Source: Oscillospiraceae bacterium (GTDB lineage Bacteria > Bacillota > Clostridia > Oscillospirales > Ruminococcaceae). Taken from it: a stretch of DNA of 42,581 nucleotides. The notes under the pieces were generated by a model. The model was not told where the DNA came from, did not search any database, and saw only the letters and a program-made list of their open reading frames with translations. Numbering within the stretch: position 1 is the first letter of the stretch; every line of letters starts with the position of its first letter. Location of the stretch: positions 1-42,581 of the forward strand of contig SVMR01000016.1 in NCBI GenBank assembly GCA_015067315.1, given 5' to 3'. A program made the translations under genes and the position numbers. Positions 16,562 to 24,712 of the stretch are shown in pieces.

Positions 16562-17974
16562 TTGAAAAAATTTATGGATGAGGATTTCCTTTTGACAACG
16601 GAAACCGCAAAGGAACTTTATCATAACCATGCGGCAAAAATGCCTATAATCGATTACCATTGCCACGTCAGTCCGAAAGAGATTTTTGAGGATAAACATT
16701 TTGAAAACATTTCCCAGGTCTGGCTTTCCGGCGACCACTATAAATGGCGCATAATGCGTTCGAACGGCGTTGATGAATTTTATATCACCGGCGGCGCTTC
16801 CGACCGGGAAAAATTCCAGAAATTCGCCGAAGCGCTTCCGAAAACCATCGGAAACCCGATGTACCATTGGTGCCACCTTGAACTGAAAAAATATTTCGGC
16901 TATGAAGGCGTTCTTAACGGCGAAACCGCCGAAGAAGTCTGGAATCTTTGCGAAAAGAAACTTAAAGAGGAAAATCTCGGAGTACGGGATATCATAAAAC
17001 AAAGCGGGGTTAAGTTTATCGGAACCACCGATGACCCCATAGATAATCTTGAATGGCACGAAAAAATCGCCGCGGACAAAAGTTTTGAAACGGTTGTCGC
17101 GCCTTCCTTCCGCCCGGATAAGGCGCTTAACATTGATAAAGCCGGCTGGGCGGAATATATCGGAAAACTTTCCGAAGTTTCCGGGATTGAGATAAAGGAT
17201 TTTGAATCCCTTAAAACCGCGCTTTCGGAAAGAATCGGTTATTTCAATGAGCACGGTTGCAGAGCCAGCGACCACGGACTTGACCATATGGTCTTTGCCG
17301 AAAGCACCGGAAACGAACTTGACGCAATCATAAAAAAGGGACTTGAGCACGGGGAGGTTTCCGGAAAGGAAGCCGCCATGCTCAAAACCGCGCTTCTTGT
17401 TTTCTGTGCCGGGGAATACACAAAACTCGGCTGGGTTATGCAGATCCATTACAACTGCCTGCGGAACCCGAACACCGAAATGTTCGGAAAAATCGGTCCG
17501 GATACCGGTTTTGACTGCATCGGTCCGGAAAACGGAAGTGCCGCTCTTGCAAGACTTCTGGATACGCTCAACAGCAAAAAATGCCTTCCGAAGACCGTTC
17601 TTTACAGCCTTGACCCTTCCGACAACGCTTTTCTTGATACTTTGATAGGTTCTTTCCAGGGAACTGAGGTTCCGGGAAAGCTTCAGCACGGAAGCGCCTG
17701 GTGGTTCAACGACAACAAACAGGGCATGCGCGACCAGCTTATCAGCCTTGCAAATCTGAGCATGCTCGGAAACTTCATCGGCATGCTCACGGATTCCCGA
17801 AGCTTTTTAAGCTATACCCGCCACGAATATTTTCGCCGGATCCTTTGCGGACTTATGGGCGAATGGGTTGAAAACGGCGAATATCCGAACGATTTGAGCA
17901 CCCTTGGAAAAATTGCCGAAGATATTTCTTATAACAATGCCGCAAGGTATTTCGGATTGGAGGAAAAAGAATGA
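16562..17974 (+). CDS. uxaC: Glucuronate (uronate) isomerase
   Basis: 470 aa. Converts D-glucuronate to D-fructuronate (and galacturonate to tagaturonate), the first step of intracellular hexuronate use. The [11 protein letters not shown] motif gives metal ligands H33 and H35, and the family landmarks [21 protein letters not shown] and [20 protein letters not shown] are all present. The TTG at 16562 is the likely start: AAGGGAGAGG lies 7 bases upstream, whereas the ATG at 16574 is too far away. Length is normal. Overlaps uxuA by 4 bases. Confidence 0.97.
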   Translation: MKKFMDEDFLLTTETAKELYHNHAAKMPIIDYHCHVSPKEIFEDKHFENISQVWLSGDHYKWRIMRSNGVDEFYITGGASDREKFQKFAEALPKTIGNPMYHWCHLELKKYFGYEGVLNGETAEEVWNLCEKKLKEENLGVRDIIKQSGVKFIGTTDDPIDNLEWHEKIAADKSFETVVAPSFRPDKALNIDKAGWAEYIGKLSEVSGIEIKDFESLKTALSERIGYFNEHGCRASDHGLDHMVFAESTGNELDAIIKKGLEHGEVSGKEAAMLKTALLVFCAGEYTKLGWVMQIHYNCLRNPNTEMFGKIGPDTGFDCIGPENGSAALARLLDTLNSKKCLPKTVLYSLDPSDNAFLDTLIGSFQGTEVPGKLQHGSAWWFNDNKQGMRDQLISLANLSMLGNFIGMLTDSRSFLSYTRHEYFRRILCGLMGEWVENGEYPNDLSTLGKIAEDISYNNAARYFGLEEKE

Positions 17975-19038
17975 AGATGAAACTTTCTTTTCGCTGGTAC
18001 GGCGAAAGCGACCCTGTTTCCCTGGAATATATTTCCCAGATTCCCGGAATGCGTTCCGTCGTTTCCGCGGTTTATGACGTAAAACCCGGCGAAGTCTGGC
18101 CGGAAGAAAGCCTTGCAAAAATGAAGGCGGAATGTGAAGAACACGGACTTGTTTTTGACGTTGTGGAATCAATTCCGGTTTGCGAGGATATAAAACTCGG
18201 AAGAGGCGACGTTGAAAATCTTCTTGAAGTTTACTGCGAAAACATCCGCCGCTGCGCAAAATACGGCGTTAAATGCGTTACATATAATTTCATGCCGGTT
18301 TTCGATTGGACAAGAACCCAGCTTGATAAAAAAGCTCCCGACGGTTCCACAAGCCTCGTTATGTACTGGGACCAGATGAAAGGGCTCGACCCGCTTAAAG
18401 ACGATATCCATCTTCCGGGCTGGGATTCCAGCTACAGCCAGGAGGAGGTCCGGGAACTTATTTCCGCCTACGGCGAACTCGGCGAGGAAGGTCTTTGGAA
18501 AAACCTTGAACGCTTCCTTAAAAAAGTAATTCCCGTTGCGGAAGAATGCGGAGTTAGAATGGCAATCCATCCGGACGATCCGCCCTATCCCATTTTCGGA
18601 ATTCCGAGAATCATCACCTGCGAAGAAAATCTCGACCGCTTCCTTAAATTGGTTGACAGCCCTTCCAACACCCTTTGCCTTTGCACCGGAAGCCTCGGCT
18701 GCGCCGCATCGAACGACGTTGTGGCAATGGTGAAAAAATATGCCGCCATGGACAGAATCGGATTCATGCATATCCGCAACGTAAAAATAATGGAGGACGG
18801 TTCCTTTGAGGAAAGGGCGCATCTTTCCTCCTGCGGAAGCCTTGACCTTTATGAAATAGTAAAAGCGCTTGTTGATAACGATTTCGAAGGCTACGTCCGT
18901 CCTGACCACGGAAGAATGATCTGGGGCGAAACCGGAAAACCCGGTTACGGACTTTTCGACCGCGCTCTCGGAGCGGTTTATATCAACGGACTTTTTGAAG
19001 CCTGTGAAAAAAACAGAGAACAAGGAGAAAAACGATGA
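17971..19038 (+). CDS. uxuA: D-mannonate dehydratase
   Basis: 355 aa. Removes water from D-mannonate to give 2-keto-3-deoxygluconate (KDG). Recognisable by the N-terminal [33 protein letters not shown], the metal-site stretch [23 protein letters not shown] and [12 protein letters not shown]. Starts within the uxaC stop (ATGA overlap) and ends overlapping the next gene in the same way, so translation is coupled. Confidence 0.97.
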   Translation: MKMKLSFRWYGESDPVSLEYISQIPGMRSVVSAVYDVKPGEVWPEESLAKMKAECEEHGLVFDVVESIPVCEDIKLGRGDVENLLEVYCENIRRCAKYGVKCVTYNFMPVFDWTRTQLDKKAPDGSTSLVMYWDQMKGLDPLKDDIHLPGWDSSYSQEEVRELISAYGELGEEGLWKNLERFLKKVIPVAEECGVRMAIHPDDPPYPIFGIPRIITCEENLDRFLKLVDSPSNTLCLCTGSLGCAASNDVVAMVKKYAAMDRIGFMHIRNVKIMEDGSFEERAHLSSCGSLDLYEIVKALVDNDFEGYVRPDHGRMIWGETGKPGYGLFDRALGAVYINGLFEACEKNREQGEKR

Positions 19039-19886
19039 TTAAAAACGTTCTTGATACGGATCTTTCGGGAAAAGTTGCCGTTGTAACCGGTGCCGGCGGC
19101 GTTCTTTGCAGCTATTTTGCAAAAGTCCTCGCAAGAGCCGGCGCAAAGGTCGCTCTTCTTGACCTCAACGAAGAAGCCGCAAAAACTTTTGCCGATGAAA
19201 TCACTGAAGAAGGCGGAATTGCGAAAGCATATTCCTGCAACGTGCTCAATAAAGAAATCTGCGAAAAAGTCGCTTCCGATATTCTTGCGGATTTCGGTCC
19301 CTGCGATATCCTTGTTAACGGCGCAGGCGGAAACAACCCCAGAGCAACCACCGATAAGGAATATTTTGAATCCGGCGATATCGACGCCGATACAAAAAGC
19401 TTTTTTGACCTTGACCCCGAAGGAGTCGGTTTTGTTTTTAACCTCAACTTTCTCGGAACTCTTATTCCCACCCAGGCTTTTGCAAAACAGATGGTTGGCA
19501 GAGAGGGATGCAATATCATCAATATCTCCTCTATGAACGCATACACCCCCCTTACAAAAATTCCGGCCTATTCCGGCGCAAAAGCCGCAATTTCAAACTT
19601 CACCCAATGGCTTGCGGTACATTTTTCAAGGGTAGGAATCCGCGTCAACGCAATCGCTCCCGGATTTTTTTCCACAAAGCAGAATGCGAAGCTTCTTTGG
19701 AACGATGACGGAACCCCCACCGCAAGAACCGGAAAAATCCTTGCGGCAACCCCAATGGGCAGATTCGGAAAAACCGAGGAACTTTCCGGAAGTCTTCTTT
19801 TCTTAGTCAACAACGAAGCCGCAGGCTTCATCACAGGCATTGTAATTCCGGTTGACGGCGGTTTTTCCGCCTATTCCGGCGTCTGA
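19035..19886 (+). CDS. uxuB: D-mannonate oxidoreductase (fructuronate reductase), SDR type
   Basis: 283-aa short-chain dehydrogenase. Nucleotide-binding [12 protein letters not shown] near residue 19, NGAGG, and catalytic Ser...Tyr-x3-Lys in [22 protein letters not shown]. It resembles the SDR mannonate oxidoreductases of Firmicutes (B. subtilis YjmF type), not the larger E. coli UxuB, so the symbol denotes function. It interconverts fructuronate and mannonate between UxaC and UxuA. The SDR family is broad, so the substrate rests mainly on position in the operon. Confidence 0.9.
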   Translation: MIKNVLDTDLSGKVAVVTGAGGVLCSYFAKVLARAGAKVALLDLNEEAAKTFADEITEEGGIAKAYSCNVLNKEICEKVASDILADFGPCDILVNGAGGNNPRATTDKEYFESGDIDADTKSFFDLDPEGVGFVFNLNFLGTLIPTQAFAKQMVGREGCNIINISSMNAYTPLTKIPAYSGAKAAISNFTQWLAVHFSRVGIRVNAIAPGFFSTKQNAKLLWNDDGTPTARTGKILAATPMGRFGKTEELSGSLLFLVNNEAAGFITGIVIPVDGGFSAYSGV

Positions 19887-19917
19887 TATATAAATATTGA
19901 GATTGGAGAGATTTTTT

Positions 19918-20565
19918 ATGTCCGATATAAACCAGAAAATTTCAGAAATCGGCGTTGTTCCGGTTATAAAACTCAATAATCCGGAAAGAGATGCCGCAAA
20001 CCTTGCAAAAGCCCTTTGCGAAGGCGGCGTTCCCGTTGCGGAAGTAACTTTCCGTGCCGCCGGAGCAGATATTGCTATCCGCCTTATGCGTGAAGCCTGC
20101 CCCGAAATGCTCGTCGGCGCCGGAACCGTGCTCACCGCTGAACAGGTCGATAAAGCCCTTTCTGCCGGTGCTCAGTTCATTGTAACCCCCGGCTTTGATC
20201 CGGAACTTGTTGCGTACTGCCAGGAAAAAGGTCTTCCCATCTATCCCGGCTGCACAACCCCCACCGATTACCATGCGGCGCTTAAATTTGGACTTAAAGT
20301 CCTTAAATTCTTCCCGGCGGAACAGAGCGGCGGTCTTGCAAAAATAAAGGCCATGAGCGCGCCTTTCCCCATGTTTAAAGTTATGCCCACCGGCGGCATT
20401 TCTCTTAAAAACCTTAAAGAATATCTTTCCTGCCCTGTTATCTGCGCCTGCGGCGGTTCCTATATGGTAACTGCGGACCTTATCGATAACAACAAATGGG
20501 AAGAAATCATCGAACTTTGTAAAAAATCTGTCGAAATAGTCAAGGAGGCACGCAGCAATGGCTAA
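19918..20565 (+). CDS. eda: KDPG aldolase
   Basis: 215 aa from the ATG at 19918, preceded by GGAGAG; an in-frame TTG at 19897 lacks a site. Splits 2-keto-3-deoxy-6-phosphogluconate into pyruvate and glyceraldehyde-3-phosphate. E42 in EVTFR and the Schiff-base lysine K130 in LKFFPAE are present, with GAGTVL and MPTGGI. Overlaps kdgK by 8 bases. Confidence 0.96.
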   Translation: MSDINQKISEIGVVPVIKLNNPERDAANLAKALCEGGVPVAEVTFRAAGADIAIRLMREACPEMLVGAGTVLTAEQVDKALSAGAQFIVTPGFDPELVAYCQEKGLPIYPGCTTPTDYHAALKFGLKVLKFFPAEQSGGLAKIKAMSAPFPMFKVMPTGGISLKNLKEYLSCPVICACGGSYMVTADLIDNNKWEEIIELCKKSVEIVKEARSNG

Positions 20566-21580
20566 AATTATAACTTTCGGCGAACTTATGCTTCGCCTTG
20601 CTCCCAACGGATATTACCGTTTTTTCCAGAATGACCAGATGCAGGCAACTTTCGGCGGCGGCGAAGCAAACGTTGCCGTTTCCCTTGCAAACTATGGCAT
20701 GGAAAGCAAATATGTAACAAAACTTCCGAAGCACGCAATCGGCCAGGCGGCGGTGAATTCCCTCCGCTATTTCGGAGTTGACACTTCCGCAATAGTTCGC
20801 GGCGGCGAAAGAGTCGGTATTTACTTCCTTGAAAAAGGTGCTTCCCAGCGCGGCAGTGTTTGCATTTATGACCGTGCACATTCCTCGATTCAGGAAGCTG
20901 ACCCGAACGATTTCGACTGGGATTCAATTTTTGAAGGAGCCGATTGGTTCCATTTCACCGGAATAACCCCTGCCCTCGGTCCGAACCTTGTTGAAATCTG
21001 CAAGCGCGCCTGCATTGCCGCAAAAGCAAAGGGAGTTAAAATTTCCTGCGACCTCAACTACCGCGGAAAACTTTGGACCAGGGAACAGGCAAGAGAAGCC
21101 ATGACCGAACTTTGCAAATACGTTGATGTCTGCATCTCCAACGAAGAAGATGCAAAAGACGTTTTCGGAATTGAAGCGGAAGATACCGATATTTACGGCG
21201 GAAAACTTAACCACGAAGGTTATAAATCCGTTGCAAAACAGCTTGCAGATAAATTTGGATTCGAAAAAGTTGCAATCACCCTTCGTTCTTCAATTTCCGC
21301 AAGCGACAACGATTGGGCGGGAATGCTTTATGACGGCGAAAATTACTGTTTCAGCAGAACTTACAATCTCAGAATCGTTGACAGGGTCGGCGGCGGAGAT
21401 TCCTTCGGCGGCGGACTTATTTATGCCCTCCTTTCCGGAAAATCCACCCAGGAAGCGATAAATTTTGCGGTTGCGGCTTCCGCACTTAAACATTCCATCG
21501 AAGGGGACTACAACAGAATTTCCGTTGCGGAAGTTGAAAAACTTGCGGGCGGCGATGCTTCAGGAAGAGTTCAAAGATAA
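20558..21580 (+). CDS. kdgK: 2-keto-3-deoxygluconate kinase, PfkB family
   Basis: 340 aa. Phosphorylates KDG to KDPG for Eda. N-terminal GGGEANVAVSLANYG and C-terminal GGGDSFGGG with catalytic D281 are PfkB signatures; the ITFGELMLRLAP start is typical of KDG kinases. Last gene of the unit, followed by a strong terminator. Confidence 0.95.
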   Translation: MAKIITFGELMLRLAPNGYYRFFQNDQMQATFGGGEANVAVSLANYGMESKYVTKLPKHAIGQAAVNSLRYFGVDTSAIVRGGERVGIYFLEKGASQRGSVCIYDRAHSSIQEADPNDFDWDSIFEGADWFHFTGITPALGPNLVEICKRACIAAKAKGVKISCDLNYRGKLWTREQAREAMTELCKYVDVCISNEEDAKDVFGIEAEDTDIYGGKLNHEGYKSVAKQLADKFGFEKVAITLRSSISASDNDWAGMLYDGENYCFSRTYNLRIVDRVGGGDSFGGGLIYALLSGKSTQEAINFAVAASALKHSIEGDYNRISVAEVEKLAGGDASGRVQR

Positions 21581-21596
21581 ATAATTATAATTGAAT

Positions 21597-21632
21597 AAAA
21601 AAACAGACAGCCGGACGGCTGTCTGTTTTTTG
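21597..21632 (+). terminator. Terminator of the glucuronate operon
   Basis: AAAACAGACAGCCG / CGGCTGTCTGTTTT stem with a 2-base apex and a run of T. Confidence 0.88.
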
Positions 21633-21649
21633 TCTGTCTTACCTATGGC

Positions 21650-21752
21650 GGAAACGGACCCTCCGCCAACCTCCGTAAAATGCAGTTTCAACCCCCGGAA
21701 ACGGTCGAAAAAGGACTATATTTTACGATATTTCTGCGGGTTGGTCACGCCT
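21650..21752 (+). repeat. Structured interspersed repeat, copy 2
   Basis: Related to 10746-10885 (shared blocks ACCTATGG, GACCC, a CCTCCGTAAAATGCAGTTTC-like stretch, then CAACCCC and GGGTTG..ACGC), but shorter and without the long perfect stem. It fills the gap between two terminators and holds no gene. Confidence 0.55.
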
Positions 21753-21787
21753 GCGGCAAAAAATATTGTTTTTTGCTATATATAAAG

Positions 21788-21816
21788 AAAAAGGCGCCGC
21801 ATTCTGCGGCGCCTCT
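21788..21816 (-). terminator. Terminator of the AraC/GyrI-like gene
   Basis: AGGCGCCGCA / TGCGGCGCCT with a TTC loop; on the minus strand it runs into TTTTTC. Confidence 0.8.
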
Positions 21817-21835
21817 TTCATGAAAGCATGGGAGA

Positions 21836-22633
21836 TTATTTAATGGGGATATAGATAAAAACTTTTTCGCCTTTATAAAATTCAAAGCACATTTTTTCTT
21901 CGTCAAAAGTTTTTTCGGAAGAAGGGAACCATTCGTCAAAAATATCCTTCCAGAGTTTGTTGAGTTTTTCCGGAAGTTTTTTGTCAAAAACAGAAACTTC
22001 CGCTTCAAAAACCGCGTATTCCGCCTTCGGAACCACGATGCTGAAAAATCCTTCCGGAACAGATTTTGAATCGGTTTCAAATCCGAAGAAATAGCTCAGC
22101 GCGCCGCTTTTTTCTTCCGGACGGATCCATGCGGCAACCTCGCCGCAATCCTCAAGATTTTCCGGATAGGCGGGATATTTTGTGAAGTCGATGTTCTTCC
22201 AATAAGCGCCGTGTTTTTCCGTGGGGATTTCTTCCGGCGGGATTATGCAGTAGCCGACGGCGGAAAAACTTTCTTTTTCAGTAAAAAACGGATTCATTTT
22301 TCTGTTCTCCTTTGCAAAATTCTTTCGGTATTCAGAAGCGTTTGTGCCGAATTCCTTGCGGAAGGCCTTCGCGAAGCCTGAAGGGGTATCGTAACCCGCA
22401 CGAAAAGCGGTTTCGGTGATGCTCATTCCGCCGGCGATGTTTTCCGCCGCTTTTTCAAGTTTTTTGCGCATTATGTATTCGCCTACGGAAATTCCGAAAT
22501 GCGCCCGGAAAAGGTGGCAGAAATGATAGAGCGAATATCCCGAAAATTCTGCAAGTTCCGCGGCGGTCGGCGGATATTCAAGATTTTCGTCAATATATTT
22601 TTCGCATTTTTTCATTACGTCTATATAATTCAT
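21836..22633 (-). CDS. AraC-family regulator with a GyrI-like effector domain
   Basis: 265 aa. The N-terminal 100 residues hold a tandem AraC helix-turn-helix (AELAEFSGYSLYHFCHLFRA, then ITETAFRAGYDTPSGFAKAF), and residues about 115-265 resemble the GyrI/Bacterial effector-binding domain seen in Rob-like regulators (FSAVGYCIIPPEE near its start; later FSIVVPKAEYAVFEA). It lies next to, and diverges from, the first cobalamin-riboswitch operon. A 24-bp palindrome in the shared gap makes it a candidate regulator of that operon, but this is inference. The ribosome binding site TTGGAGG is rather far (14 bases) from the ATG. Confidence 0.85.
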   Translation of the reverse strand: MNYIDVMKKCEKYIDENLEYPPTAAELAEFSGYSLYHFCHLFRAHFGISVGEYIMRKKLEKAAENIAGGMSITETAFRAGYDTPSGFAKAFRKEFGTNASEYRKNFAKENRKMNPFFTEKESFSAVGYCIIPPEEIPTEKHGAYWKNIDFTKYPAYPENLEDCGEVAAWIRPEEKSGALSYFFGFETDSKSVPEGFFSIVVPKAEYAVFEAEVSVFDKKLPEKLNKLWKDIFDEWFPSSEKTFDEEKMCFEFYKGEKVFIYIPIK

Positions 22634-22694
22634 TTATATATAATAAACCTCCAAGGAAAGTTTTTTTAAAACAAACTAATTATATAATATTTGA

Positions 22695-22718
22695 CAAGAA
22701 AGGACATGTCCTTTCTTG
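22695..22718 (+). promoter_or_regulatory. 24-bp perfect palindrome upstream of cobalamin operon A
   Basis: Perfect palindrome centred on GGACATGTCC (22702-22711), flanked by CAAGAAA and TTTCTTG. The right-hand 21 bases (22702-22722) recur exactly at 28944-28964 in front of the second cobalamin operon, at the same distance from the -10 box (59 nt). Confidence 0.7.
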
Positions 22719-22737
22719 CTGAATTTTTATTAAACCA

Positions 22738-22766
22738 TGGAAAAAGCATTTTTCGGGGAGTATAAT
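22738..22766 (+). promoter_or_regulatory. Promoter of cobalamin operon A
   Basis: TGGAAA (22738-22743), a 17-base spacer and TATAAT (22761-22766), about 50 bases before the riboswitch. The second operon has TAGAAA-17-TATTAT in the equivalent place. Confidence 0.65.
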
Positions 22767-22813
22767 ACAGTCAAAGTCTTATACAAAAAGGCATTGAAAT
22801 CAAAAACGAATAT

Positions 22814-23032
22814 GCTGCATCAAGTTCCGCGTCAAGACCGGCAGTTTTCTGCCGGGCGTTGGAATCAGGAAATCCGGTTGAAGTCCGGAGCCCACCCAGG
22901 GGCTGTAAATGCAGGAGTTTTTTATCCGCGGCGCAAGCCGGTCATTGGTCAAAAGCTGAGAAGGTAGGATAAAAAACGCAGGGAACACGCCGACCGCTTC
23001 CCCCAATGCATGAGCCAGAAAGCCAGTGATGA
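22814..23032 (+). ncRNA. Cobalamin riboswitch A
   Basis: Carries the conserved core GGAATCAGGAAATCCGG, then TTGAAGTCCGGAGC, a loop ending GGGGCTGTAAATGCAGGAG, and the 3' B12-box-like GCATGAGCCAGAAAGCCAG. The middle arm matches riboswitch B closely (GCAGGAGTTTTTT, GAGAAGGTAG, AAAAAACGCAGGGA). The core departs a little from the usual CCGCNACTGT, but the order of elements is clear. Followed by a terminator, so corrinoid binding is expected to stop transcription of the three genes downstream. Confidence 0.88.
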
Positions 23033-23099
23033 TCGAGCCCGAAGAACGCAAAACCGCAATTTTTGCGCGGACGGGAGAGTTTTGGGAACAGAAATTCGG

Positions 23100-23133
23100 C
23101 TGCAATAACCAAGGTGTTATTGCAGCTTTTTTT
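23100..23133 (+). terminator. Riboswitch A terminator (expression platform)
   Basis: CTGCAATAAC (23100-23109) / GTTATTGCAG (23116-23125) and a T7 run, placed between the aptamer and the first start codon. Confidence 0.82.
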
Positions 23134-23157
23134 ATTGCCGAAAAAGGAGAAAAAACA

Positions 23158-23439
23158 TTGCCTTCCGAAGAAAACATAATTTCAAGAGAAGAAAAACGCG
23201 GACTCAATCTTGAAAGAAAAACTCTTGAAGATAAATTTGCCGAAGAACATAAAAACGATTCGAACGAAGAACTTCTTGATATAGTCCGAAAAAAAGCGGA
23301 AGAACTCGGAAGACTTCCGAAAAAGCACGAAGTGATCGGTTTTGTCTGCATAAAAATGCGCTTTGGCCCCTGGCCAAGGGTGCTTGAAAAAGCGGGGCTT
23401 AAAGCTCCGAAAGAAAAAAATCCGAAAAACAAAGGGTGA
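23158..23439 (+). CDS. Small HNR-domain (homing-endonuclease-associated repeat) protein
   Basis: 93 aa from a TTG with AAGGAG 8 bases upstream. Longer in-frame starts fall inside the riboswitch and terminator. Residues about 38-83 match the homing-endonuclease-associated repeat: ELLDIVRKKAEELGRLPKKH, then a spacer, then RFGPWPRVLEKAGLK. No nuclease domain is attached. In other proteins this repeat is a small DNA-contacting helical module, so a regulatory or nucleic-acid-binding role is possible, but its place at the head of a surface-protein operon is unexplained. First gene under cobalamin control. Confidence 0.78.
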   Translation: MPSEENIISREEKRGLNLERKTLEDKFAEEHKNDSNEELLDIVRKKAEELGRLPKKHEVIGFVCIKMRFGPWPRVLEKAGLKAPKEKNPKNKG

Positions 23440-23527
23440 AATCCCCTGTAAGTTTTTAATAAGGCAAAAAGAAAGAAGTGGTAAATTAAAATTTTTCCGG
23501 AAACTTAAAAACGAAAGGAGAATAACG

Positions 23528-24685
23528 ATGAAGAAAATTTTAAGCATTCTTCTGGCGGCATTGATGGTTGTCCTGATGCTGCCGACAATCGCTTTTGCGG
23601 ACGAAACTTTGCAGGGCGATACAAACAAAAACGGAACCGTTGAGGTTTATATGACCATAAGCGAGGGCATGGATAATTTTTATATGCCCCAAAACGGCGA
23701 ACCGCTTTTCCATGCGGAACTTACCGTTCCCTATTTTGACCTTGCCCTTTACGGACTCGAGGCTTATTATTACAATCCGGACTGCTATTCCGGCGCTGTT
23801 CAGCAGCCCGGAACAAAACAGAGCGCAGAGGGCGTTGTTACAACAATGCATGCCTTCATTTACGCAACCGAAAAATATATGCTTGACGTTCCGGCAAAGG
23901 ATCTTGGAAAAGGCAGACATAACGAAGAACTTTTTGAATGGGTAAGCTGGTCCCAGGGCGCAGGTTCCTCCTTCATGAAATTCTGGAACGGAAGCACCAA
24001 CCTCAACTATTTCCTCGATTATATGTATCCTTACGGAAAACCGGGCTGGGGTTCAACAAGCGACCAGCAGGCTCTCCATGACGGTTCAAAAGTTGATATC
24101 CATCTTATCGTTGACGATTTTGCAATGGGTTCAAGCTACAGCTGTTTTGAAACCGAAGACGGAACTCTTGATGTAGGGGAAATCACCGAAGGGGAAGAAA
24201 TCACCCTTACCCTCCAGAGAAGCCTTACCAGCTATGATTACGACGTTCAGGCATTCGGAGCTCTTCCGGGCGAAACCGTTTATTACATTTCCGCGGAAGA
24301 TTATGCGGGACAGAAAGTCGGAAGCTCGGCATGGACCGAGGCAGGCACCACCGATGAAGAAGCAAAAATCACTCTTTCCGGTCTTGAAGCGGGCGTTTAT
24401 TACGTTTCCTGCACCGGAGATATCCACGGTTCTTCCGAACGCGGTCCGGCGGCATTCATCCTCACCGTTAAAAAGGATTATTCCGACGGACTTCCCGGCG
24501 ATGTTGACGGCGACGGATTTGTAACCTCCATGGACGCTTCCTACGTTCTCCAATACGTTGCGGAAATGGGCGTTGAAATCAACACGGTTTCCGCCGACGT
24601 TGACGGCGACGGATTTGTAACCTCCATGGACGCTTCCTTTATTCTGCAGTACGTTGCAGAAATCATCACTGAATTTCCCGTTTGA
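23528..24685 (+). CDS. Secreted dockerin protein with a DUF4430-like domain
   Basis: 385 aa; GAAAGGAG precedes the ATG. Signal peptide at 1-26 (cleavage near AFA-DE). Residues about 35-215 form a domain shared with the 1588-aa protein at 29359: a G-L-E-x-Y motif, M-H-A-F-I-Y-A-T-E-K-Y, then N-L-N-Y-F, G-W-G-S-T and a D-G-S-K-V-D-I step that recalls the N-G...DGD pattern of DUF4430. Residues about 320-385 are a type I dockerin: two EF-hand-like repeats, DVDGDGFVTSMDASYVLQYV and DVDGDGFVTSMDASFILQYV. It should dock onto a cohesin, and the next gene encodes one. The riboswitch control suggests a corrinoid-related ligand, which is inference. Confidence 0.88.
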   Translation: MKKILSILLAALMVVLMLPTIAFADETLQGDTNKNGTVEVYMTISEGMDNFYMPQNGEPLFHAELTVPYFDLALYGLEAYYYNPDCYSGAVQQPGTKQSAEGVVTTMHAFIYATEKYMLDVPAKDLGKGRHNEELFEWVSWSQGAGSSFMKFWNGSTNLNYFLDYMYPYGKPGWGSTSDQQALHDGSKVDIHLIVDDFAMGSSYSCFETEDGTLDVGEITEGEEITLTLQRSLTSYDYDVQAFGALPGETVYYISAEDYAGQKVGSSAWTEAGTTDEEAKITLSGLEAGVYYVSCTGDIHGSSERGPAAFILTVKKDYSDGLPGDVDGDGFVTSMDASYVLQYVAEMGVEINTVSADVDGDGFVTSMDASFILQYVAEIITEFPV

Positions 24686-24712
24686 TAAAACGGCAGATTA
24701 GGAGGATAAAAA

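Noticed and set aside
23026-23157. Start of the HNR gene at 23026
   Set aside because: This would put the coding start inside the riboswitch and across its terminator; the TTG at 23158 has the ribosome binding site.
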